Both the position numbers and the translations under genes were made by a program. Positions 31,600 to 36,582 of a stretch of 36,582 nt of DNA are shown in pieces. The stretch comes from a virus. The stretch covers positions 1 through 36,582 of the IMG/VR virus record IMGVR_UViG_3300031758_000232. One strand, 5' to 3'. The notes under the pieces are model-generated. The model ran no database searches, was not told the DNA's origin, and saw nothing but the letters and a program-made list of their open reading frames with translations. Position 1 is the first letter of the stretch; each line of letters starts with the position of its first letter.

Positions 31600-32040
31600 T
31601 TAGTTGTCGCATCCAATAAAGAGCTGTAAAACCGGTAATGTATAATTTAGCTCCACCAGTAATAGAGAACCCCCAATAAGCTCCTTAGTCGCCAAGAATG
31701 CCTTAAATGCAGCATCATTTAATGCATTATTTTTATGATATATTGTATTATATACTGCCTCTGAAGCGATATAAGCAAAACTATCTTTCATTTCCCCGTT
31801 AATCATTATAACAGAAGGAATAATTGTTCTAATTTTAGTTAAATAACTGCACCTAGGCCCAATCATATAATTCTTTTCTTCATTAATAGATTTTAGACGT
31901 TTAATGGATAAAGTATCCAAGTAAATCCAGAAGTTCAATACATCTTTCCAATTGGGTCCTAGAAAACGTTCAGGGTACTCTAGAGCAGTTTGGTCATTTA
32001 AGAGATCTACAAATCTTTGATGTGTTGTAGAGATTTTCAT
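31600..32040 (-). CDS. MKIS-family paralogue, copy 4 (146 aa, dispersed)
   Basis: The first 45 residues (MKISTTHQRFVDLLNDQTAL ... GPNWKDVLNFWIYLDTLS) match the tandem family at 16.5-17.6 kb almost exactly, but the core is longer and different and the end (KELIGGSLLLVELNYTLPVL) is only distantly similar. It lies 14 kb from the other copies, next to the DNA ligase, and overlaps that gene as ATGA. It shows that the family spreads as a conserved N-terminal block with changeable bodies. Confidence 0.65.
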   Translation of the reverse strand: MKISTTHQRFVDLLNDQTALEYPERFLGPNWKDVLNFWIYLDTLSIKRLKSINEEKNYMIGPRCSYLTKIRTIIPSVIMINGEMKDSFAYIASEAVYNTIYHKNNALNDAAFKAFLATKELIGGSLLLVELNYTLPVLQLFIGCDN

Positions 32041-32909
32041 AAATCATCCTCATGTCTGAAACCCAAAAACACTGCATGTCTTGGGAGATCCTTGACACCA
32101 TGTTGAAAAAATTTATATTTTACATATTTACCAATATATTCTTCTTTATTGTTCCAAATTTCATCTCTCAGTTCGTCATTTAATCCAGAGCCTATTTTAA
32201 TTATTTGACCATCCTTATTTTTTGTAATAAGTTTGCCAGTTGTTTTAGCACCTATAAGACCCTCAATAGAAGTAGATCGCTTAATTCTACCAAAAGCATC
32301 CAATTGAGCTTCATTCTCATTGTGCATTTTTTCCTCAATGTCAATAAGAATTGATTCTGCATCTTCAAATCTTTTAACTTTCAGAAGAATATTTTCATTA
32401 ACACTTGATCTGCCAAACTTGTAAGTCCCATAAGGATCTCTTAGCATCATTCCTTCATAGCCATTGTTCAAATAGATTTCTTCTAGTTCATTTAATTGCT
32501 CTTGATTATAAATTGTAGTTCCATAAAGAATTTCATGATTAAGACTCTTAGGAATTAAAGGAAAGTTTAGAATTCTTAAGTAATATGGAAGAATTTCTGG
32601 TTCTAATGGATTCACATAATCAAATAACCAAACTTTAAAATCTGGCTCACCATCAATAGACATAACGGCAGATTGAGAATCTTGAAAGTTATTGCCTGAA
32701 GTTATTTCGCCATCAATTCCATCTGGCAATGTTTCTGAAAGAACTTTTTGAATGTATAGATTTCTTAAGGGTTTAAATGTTCTAGAAAGGGCAATTCCAT
32801 CAATCATGAGAAAACGAATGCCATCAATCTTTGGTGTTGCAATATATGGAAATTTAGCTTTCTCTGGGTTAAACTTTCCTGCAAGTAATGGCTTTTGAAT
32901 TTTTGGCAT
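32037..32909 (-). CDS. ATP-dependent DNA ligase, 290 aa
   Basis: The AMP-accepting motif I KIDGIR is at 27-32 with Lys27 as nucleotidyl acceptor. Motif III lies at FKVWLFDYVN, motif IV at YEGMMLRDP and motif V at LLKVKRFED. A C-terminal OB-fold region follows (EYIGKYVKYKFFQHGVKDLP). Its size is close to small phage ligases of the T7 type and much shorter than T4 gp30. It seals nicks in phage DNA during replication, recombination and repair. All core motifs are present, so it should be active. Confidence 0.92.
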   Translation of the reverse strand: MPKIQKPLLAGKFNPEKAKFPYIATPKIDGIRFLMIDGIALSRTFKPLRNLYIQKVLSETLPDGIDGEITSGNNFQDSQSAVMSIDGEPDFKVWLFDYVNPLEPEILPYYLRILNFPLIPKSLNHEILYGTTIYNQEQLNELEEIYLNNGYEGMMLRDPYGTYKFGRSSVNENILLKVKRFEDAESILIDIEEKMHNENEAQLDAFGRIKRSTSIEGLIGAKTTGKLITKNKDGQIIKIGSGLNDELRDEIWNNKEEYIGKYVKYKFFQHGVKDLPRHAVFLGFRHEDDL

Positions 32910-32914
32910 TAGAG

Positions 32915-33400
32915 TTAAGTTTTTGATGAATTTTTATGGTATGATGGGTAATTTTTATTAAACCAGTCTTCAAAAAGAGATGTTGCTTTTTCTCTGGCTT
33001 CATCTATTGAATTTGCCTTTAAACATACACTAAACCAATCTTCTGAATCTTTATAAATTTCATTTAATTTTTGACCACTATTAAGATAATTCCAAACTGT
33101 TAATCCGCTTATTTGTCGTGCACATAAAAATTCATTAAGTTTTTGTAGATCTTTTTCTCTAATGAATGCTCTAAAATGCAGATCATCTTTATTAAAGGTT
33201 TCTGGTATAGTTGTATCGTTTATTGGCGCTTTAGTAATTTCAAATTTATGAATTGGACATGAAACAAAATCTCTCCATTTTTCTGCAGATTCTAAATCAA
33301 AGAAGAAATCAAAATCACTTATTTCAACCCAACCTTCAGCCATCGTGCTGTTAAGCAGTCCTTCACTATGAACAATATAAATGTAGTTTTGTGTGTTCAT
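32915..33400 (-). CDS. Hypothetical protein, tandem paralogue A (161 aa)
   Basis: It is closely related to the next upstream gene: both have an N-terminal strand (IYIVHSEG), a DLESAEKWRDF motif, a central QISGLTVWNYLNSGQKLNEI and end in a helix with EARxKATxLFEDWFNKN. This shows a recent tandem duplication. No enzyme motif is visible and the family is unknown to me. Confidence 0.6.
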   Translation of the reverse strand: MNTQNYIYIVHSEGLLNSTMAEGWVEISDFDFFFDLESAEKWRDFVSCPIHKFEITKAPINDTTIPETFNKDDLHFRAFIREKDLQKLNEFLCARQISGLTVWNYLNSGQKLNEIYKDSEDWFSVCLKANSIDEAREKATSLFEDWFNKNYPSYHKNSSKT

Positions 33401-33402
33401 TT

Positions 33403-33846
33403 TTAGTTATTTTTATTGAACCAGTCTTCAAACATAGTTATTGCTTTTTCTTTAGCTTTTTCTATTGAATTTGTTTTTGTGTATAAGTACAATTTTCTTC
33501 CCCATGTATAGACTTTATCTAGTTGTTCTCCACTTTCAAATATTCTTGAAACCCTTATACCGCTAATCTGATTCCATGAAATGGAATCTTGAATAAATTC
33601 TCTTGGATTTTTTACATTAACATTATTATCTTTTAAAAAAAGATATGCAGTATAGTAAAAATCATTTTTATCATACCACTCAGGGACTTGTTTATTATCT
33701 ATTTCTATTTTAGATTCATCAATTACATATTTAATATCTTCAAATGAAAGAAAATCTCTCCATTTTTCTGCAGATTCTAAATCGTCAAAAATATAATTTC
33801 CTATACACTCATAGTGAACAGAATAAATGATGATTGAGGTGCTCAT
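33403..33846 (-). CDS. Hypothetical protein, tandem paralogue B (147 aa)
   Basis: This is the sister of the 161-residue protein downstream, two bases away. It shares FDDLESAEKWRDFLSFED, NQISGIRVSRIFESGEQLDK and KAKEKAITMFEDWFNKNN, but the region between residues 40 and 80 has diverged. Both copies are intact, so each is probably used. Confidence 0.6.
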   Translation of the reverse strand: MSTSIIIYSVHYECIGNYIFDDLESAEKWRDFLSFEDIKYVIDESKIEIDNKQVPEWYDKNDFYYTAYLFLKDNNVNVKNPREFIQDSISWNQISGIRVSRIFESGEQLDKVYTWGRKLYLYTKTNSIEKAKEKAITMFEDWFNKNN

Positions 33847-33890
33847 TTGTTTGATGGGTTAAAGGTTTATTTGTTATATTTTTATATTAT

Positions 33891-34106
33891 TTACAATCCC
33901 ACAACATGATACATCTCGCCTTGAGCATTCTTAAACAAAACTTTTCCATTGTTTTTCTCTATATTTTTTGCCTCCTTGTATAAGGCAACTGCGCGGCGAA
34001 AAATCTCTGCATGAGTGAGGCCAGTTGAATCACTGATGCTATCAAGCTGATCAGCTAACTCTTCTGGCATTTGAACATCAAAACGTAATCTATCAGTAAT
34101 TGTCAT
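33891..34106 (-). CDS. Ribbon-helix-helix protein, 71 aa
   Basis: The protein is a minimal RHH domain: LRFDVQMPEELADQLDSISD STGLTHAEIFRRAVALYKEA, followed by a beta tail (KVLFKNAQGEMYHVVGL). It closely resembles the C-terminal half of the 141-residue protein at 29581 and the standard CopG-like proteins of cyanobacteria. It is probably a dimeric repressor near the start of the early operon. No toxin partner is recognised beside it. Confidence 0.7.
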   Translation of the reverse strand: MTITDRLRFDVQMPEELADQLDSISDSTGLTHAEIFRRAVALYKEAKNIEKNNGKVLFKNAQGEMYHVVGL

Positions 34107-34114
34107 TTGTTTGG

Positions 34115-34456
34115 TTAATCAGATCTTTTAAGTTTTAATGGAGGTTTTCCGGTGGGTTTGTTAAAGTTTTCATGGTTAAAAGATGTTCGGGAATCTTTAT
34201 CATTCCTATTTACATCTTTCCAAAGTCTAGGCCTTTTTGATGATGTATCCTTTCTATTAAACTTTGTAGAATTTTCTTTCAATGATGGAATAATAACATA
34301 CTCAACTATTCTATTAAAAAGGAACAGAATAATAACTACAGAAACTACTAGCCAAAGCCAAGGATTAATAAACAATAAAGCACTTGTCCCATAAAATACA
34401 ACAAGAATCAAAATTGAAATTAGAGTTAATTTAAGTTCTTTGATTATGTATTTCAT
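34115..34456 (-). CDS. Small membrane protein with two transmembrane segments, 113 aa
   Basis: Two hydrophobic segments (about residues 10-31, LTLISILILVVFYGTSALLF, and 33-50, PWLWLVVSVVIILFLFNR) are followed by a basic, Asn/Lys/Arg-rich tail of 60 residues that should lie in the cytoplasm. It is the first gene of the minus-strand island, read from the promoters at 34.5-34.6 kb. Its role is unknown; a membrane-acting early protein such as a superinfection-exclusion or lysis-inhibition factor is only a guess. Confidence 0.6.
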   Translation of the reverse strand: MKYIIKELKLTLISILILVVFYGTSALLFINPWLWLVVSVVIILFLFNRIVEYVIIPSLKENSTKFNRKDTSSKRPRLWKDVNRNDKDSRTSFNHENFNKPTGKPPLKLKRSD

Positions 34457-34509
34457 TTTATTTAAACAGAATGAGCATAATAAGGGGAGTTTTTGGGGAA
34501 CATGGAACC

Positions 34510-34537
34510 ACTATACATGAGTTTCAAAATTTGTCAA
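34510..34537 (-). promoter_or_regulatory. Early sigma70-type promoter (TTGACA-16-TATAGT)
   Basis: On the minus strand TTGACA (34532-34537) and TATAGT (34510-34515) are spaced 16 bases apart, a near-consensus sigma70 promoter. The start point would be near 34503, about 47 bases before the first gene of the island. This is the clearest candidate for the main early promoter. Confidence 0.7.
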
Positions 34538-34570
34538 GTACCTAAGGCGCTTATTAGCATTTCCTGACTT

Positions 34571-34599
34571 AGTATAAGTACCTATTGACAGACCTTCAA
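34571..34599 (-). promoter_or_regulatory. Second early promoter (TTGAAG-17-TATACT)
   Basis: On the minus strand TTGAAG (34594-34599) and TATACT (34571-34576) are 17 bases apart. Together with the stronger promoter 60 bases downstream it forms a tandem pair. A further TTGACA at 34620-34625 lacks a good -10 box. Confidence 0.55.
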
Positions 34600-34642
34600 T
34601 AATCATGTACGCTCAGCTTTGTCAAAGATGATGCACGATAAC

Positions 34643-34755
34643 TTAAGTGTCTTAAAGAACTTAAATACTCTTAAAGATACTTAAGTTTTTTATATAACTT
34701 AAATACTCTTAAGTAACTTAAAGAACTTAAATACTCTTAAAGATACTTAAGTAAG
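34643..34755 (+). repeat. CTTAAG-rich direct repeats between divergent genes
   Basis: Two identical 36-base copies lie at 34651-34686 and 34717-34752, with a partial copy (34696-34713) between them. They are built from AACTTAAATACTCTTAA units and contain palindromes ACTTAAGT and TCTTAAG. Region 34457-34797 has no gene. The array lies between the early promoters and the plus-strand genes and could be an operator, an origin or a recombination site. Confidence 0.85.
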
Positions 34756-34797
34756 TTAAAGAACTTTAATAACTAATTAAAAACAAACTTAAATAAA

Positions 34798-35001
34798 ATG
34801 AATAAACTTTCTCCTGAAGCACTTAAACAAAGATCATTCATTCTAAGTGCATTTACAAGATTAAAAATGTCTATTTCAACAAGTATCTATGAATTTGCAG
34901 ATTATAAAATTAAAACTGGATGGGCTCCATCTTTAAATGATTTAACTAAAGTAGATCAAGAAATTCTAGAAGAGTATATGAAGTTTATTAAAAATAAATA
35001 G
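34798..35001 (+). CDS. Hypothetical protein, 67 aa
   Basis: This is a small helical protein (LSPEALKQRSFILSAFTRLK, ASLNDLTKVDQEIL) starting at the ATG right after the repeat array. No family is recognised. A TTAAATA motif at 34789-34795 is too close to the ATG to drive it, so transcription probably comes from further upstream, perhaps from within the repeats. Confidence 0.5.
   Translation: MNKLSPEALKQRSFILSAFTRLKMSISTSIYEFADYKIKTGWAPSLNDLTKVDQEILEEYMKFIKNK
34993..35000 (+). promoter_or_regulatory. Late promoter motif AATAAATA before the virion gene
   Basis: AATAAATA overlaps the stop region of the 67-residue gene and lies 21 bases before the next ATG, the same spacing as before g21 and g67. 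It probably gives late expression of the tail-tube-fold gene. Confidence 0.5.
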
Positions 35002-35021
35002 AGTAACTCAACTCTAATATA

Positions 35022-35576
35022 ATGACTGATTCTTGTTCTCCTATTGAAAATAGAAATTTTTTATCTCCAAACCAATTTAAATTAACAATCAAACGATGCC
35101 CAAAGGCATCGTTTTTTTCAAATTCTGGAAATATTCCTTCTTTAACTCTAGGAATTGCAAAACAATCAAACTACCTAAAGACTATCAGTCAACCTGGAGA
35201 TATGATAGATTTTCAAGACTTTATTTTCAAGTTTCTTGTAGATGAAGATTTAACAAATTATCTTGAAATACAAAATTGGATTAGAGGTCTTGGATATCCA
35301 TTCAGTCTTCAACAAATTTACGATTTGCAAAAAGAAAGACCAGATCTTAAGACAAATATTACGAATCAATTGAATTTATTCTCAGATGGAACTCTTTCAA
35401 TTCTTTCAAGCAATAATAAATCAAATTTTCAAGTAAGATTTTATGATTTATGGCCATATGATCTTTCTTCACTTCTATTTGATTCAACGAGCACAGATTC
35501 TCAATATTTTACAGCAGAGGTAAAAATGAAATATACATACTATGACATAAGAAATTCAAGTGGTGAACTTTTATGA
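35022..35576 (+). CDS. Tail-tube-fold virion protein (gp19/gp54-like), 184 aa
   Basis: The pattern NRNFLSPNQFKLTIKR, PKASFFSNSGNIPSLTL, PGDMIDFQDFIFKFLVDEDL and NYLEIQNWIRGLGYP is shared by T4-like phage structural proteins with the tail-tube fold. In T4 such proteins are tail tube (gp19) or tube initiator (gp54); homologues sit before uvsY in cyanophages. Assignment to a specific T4 gene is uncertain. The gene contains an in-frame terminator-like hairpin at codons 24-33. Its stop overlaps uvsY as ATGA. Confidence 0.7.
   Translation: MTDSCSPIENRNFLSPNQFKLTIKRCPKASFFSNSGNIPSLTLGIAKQSNYLKTISQPGDMIDFQDFIFKFLVDEDLTNYLEIQNWIRGLGYPFSLQQIYDLQKERPDLKTNITNQLNLFSDGTLSILSSNNKSNFQVRFYDLWPYDLSSLLFDSTSTDSQYFTAEVKMKYTYYDIRNSSGELL
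35091..35118 (+). terminator. Perfect terminator-like hairpin inside a reading frame
   Basis: AAACGATGCC (35091-35100) pairs perfectly with GGCATCGTTT (35105-35114) around the loop CAAA, and seven T residues run from 35112 to 35118. This is a full intrinsic terminator on the plus strand, placed 70-97 bases into the virion gene, where it encodes KRCPKASFF. Confidence 0.85.
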
Positions 35577-36013
35577 AAATTCTTGATCTTCCCTCCATTC
35601 AACAAATGTGGAAGGAAGATGCTAAAATTGATATTGACGATTTACACAACGAATCAGTAAAAATACCAGAACTCCATGCAAAATACTATGAAATTTATTC
35701 AAATCTTTTACTTTTAAAGAAAAAGACCGAAGAAGATAAGAAACAAATCAGACATAAAAAATATGAATATTTTACAGGTAAAGCTGAACCAGAAGCATAC
35801 ATTAAAGATCCATTAGATAAGAAAGTAAGAGATAAAGAGCATTTACAAAGTTGTCTTAATTCTGATGAAGAAATTTCAAGAATTAACATCAAGATTGAAA
35901 TTTACGATGTGTCACTTGATTATATTCAAGACATCATTAAGATGATTCATAATCGCTCATTTCAAATTAAAAATAGTATTGAAGCAATAAGATTACTAGG
36001 AGATTCTCACTAA
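35573..36013 (+). CDS. uvsY: Recombination mediator UvsY
   Basis: The 146-residue protein matches T4-family UvsY in size, all-helical composition and signature stretches such as IQQMWKEDAKIDIDDLHNES, PELHAKYYEIYSNLLLLKKK, KYEYFTGKAEPEAY and the C-terminal IKMIHNRSFQIKNSIEAIRL. UvsY loads UvsX recombinase onto gp32-covered single strands in recombination-dependent replication. It overlaps the virion gene as ATGA and comes before uvsW, as in cyanophages. Confidence 0.95.
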   Translation: MKILDLPSIQQMWKEDAKIDIDDLHNESVKIPELHAKYYEIYSNLLLLKKKTEEDKKQIRHKKYEYFTGKAEPEAYIKDPLDKKVRDKEHLQSCLNSDEEISRINIKIEIYDVSLDYIQDIIKMIHNRSFQIKNSIEAIRLLGDSH

Positions 36014-36016
36014 ATA
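36010..36016 (+). promoter_or_regulatory. Late promoter motif CTAAATA before uvsW
   Basis: CTAAATA overlaps the TAA stop of uvsY and lies 23 bases before the uvsW ATG. T4 uvsW is a late gene, so this placement fits. Confidence 0.6.
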
Positions 36017-36039
36017 GACACAACTAAGCATTTCTTATC

Positions 36040-36582
36040 ATGGCTGATGTTGTGATTGTTAAAAAGAATGAGGTTCACATCAAATTAAAATGTGAACCTC
36101 ATATTTTATATGAATTGCATCCTTACTTTACATTTGAAGTAAATAGTGCAAAGTATATGAAAAAATATCGCAAAGGTTGGAATGGTCTTGTAACTTTACT
36201 GAGTGTTACAACTGGAGAAGTGTATGCAGGGCTTATTGATAGGGTTATTGCAAAATTAAAGGCTCTTGGTTATTCTTATGAGTTTGAGCATAGTAAGTAT
36301 TATGGCAGCCCATTTGAAGTTAATGAAGAGATAACAAAAGAAGGCTGTCAGGGGTTTTTAAAGGCTGTATGTAAGACATTAGATCCTTATGACTATCAAA
36401 TCAATGCAGTATATGAGTGTTTAAGATATAATAGAAAGACAATTATTTCAGCAACTTCTTCTGGAAAAAGCTATATCATTTATGGTTTGATAAGATATCA
36501 TATTCTTAAACAAAGAAAATGTCTAGTTGTATTTCCAACAACTGGTCTAGTTAAGCAGATGTTTTCAGACTGGAAATCTTAT
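36040..36582 (+). CDS. uvsW: Helicase UvsW, N-terminal part
   Basis: 181 residues are present before the window ends. They start MADVVIVKKNEVHIKLKCEP, the N-terminal domain of T4-type UvsW, then DPYDYQINAVYECLRY (Q motif), SATSSGKSY at 137-145 (Walker A) and LVVFPTTGLVKQM (motif Ia). UvsW is an RNA-DNA and branched-DNA helicase that unwinds R-loops and shifts replication from origin-dependent to recombination-dependent mode. Order and motifs leave little doubt. Confidence 0.95.
   Translation, partial: MADVVIVKKNEVHIKLKCEPHILYELHPYFTFEVNSAKYMKKYRKGWNGLVTLLSVTTGEVYAGLIDRVIAKLKALGYSYEFEHSKYYGSPFEVNEEITKEGCQGFLKAVCKTLDPYDYQINAVYECLRYNRKTIISATSSGKSYIIYGLIRYHILKQRKCLVVFPTTGLVKQMFSDWKSY

Noticed and set aside
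34620-34625. Third early promoter with perfect TTGACA
   Set aside because: No acceptable -10 box lies 15-19 bases downstream.
1-36582. tRNA genes that could serve the phage AspRS
   Set aside because: The intergenic gaps were read for a cloverleaf with TTCGANTC-like arm and none was convincing; a dedicated scan was not possible.

Overview
The window is part of the genome of a T4-like myovirus, most probably a cyanophage. The left end carries the T4 order tail tube (g19), portal (g20), a g67-type core peptide, prohead protease (g21), scaffold (g22) and major capsid protein (g23). The right end carries uvsY and the start of uvsW. Cyanophage traits are late-promoter motifs of the CTAAATA / TATAAATA type, a tail fibre with YATSAGIAT repeats, and the particular structural proteins inserted between g20 and g21. 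The backbone is AT-rich. The host is not proven by the sequence, but a GC-rich block in the tail fibre and the gene after it hints at genetic exchange with a higher-GC genome.

Layout. (1) 1-10.75 kb, plus strand: the head/tail cassette. Five extra virion genes (2190-6631) and a GC-rich insert (about 5.4-7.25 kb) sit between g20/g67 and g21. A strong terminator closes the cassette after g23. (2) 10.8-12.7 kb: a GIY-YIG homing endonuclease on the minus strand and, on the plus strand, a DNA cytosine methyltransferase cut in two by one in-frame TAG. (3) 12.76-34.46 kb, minus strand: about 45 small, tightly packed genes, many with 4-base ATGA start/stop overlaps, most of unknown function. It is probably an early-expressed accessory island. 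Recognisable members are a complete aspartyl-tRNA synthetase, a NADAR-domain protein, an ATP-dependent DNA ligase, a terminase-like protein that keeps only the ATPase domain, a ParB/sulfiredoxin-like protein with a zinc ribbon, three ribbon-helix-helix proteins, several zinc-ribbon proteins, a four-copy paralogous family and a tandem pair. Sigma70-like promoters at 34.5-34.6 kb face into the island. Four copies of an ACTGGCACA element sit at gene junctions inside it. (4) 34.46-34.80 kb: a divergent non-coding region with two identical 36-bp repeats and many CTTAAG-type palindromes. (5) 34.8-36.58 kb, plus strand: a small unknown gene, a tail-tube-fold virion protein with a perfect terminator-like hairpin inside its reading frame, uvsY and partial uvsW.

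How the parts fit: the plus-strand blocks would be read late (virion assembly) or for recombination (uvsY, uvsW). The minus-strand island looks like an early takeover and counter-defence region inserted between g23 and uvsY. Three genes look broken (TAG in the methyltransferase, TGA at 18.75 kb, a one-base frameshift at 13.3 kb), which could be real decay or sequence errors. The strongest leads are the phage AspRS, the NADAR protein, the intragenic terminator, the ATPase-only terminase paralogue, the ACTGGCACA element and the four-copy gene family with conserved ends and variable cores.
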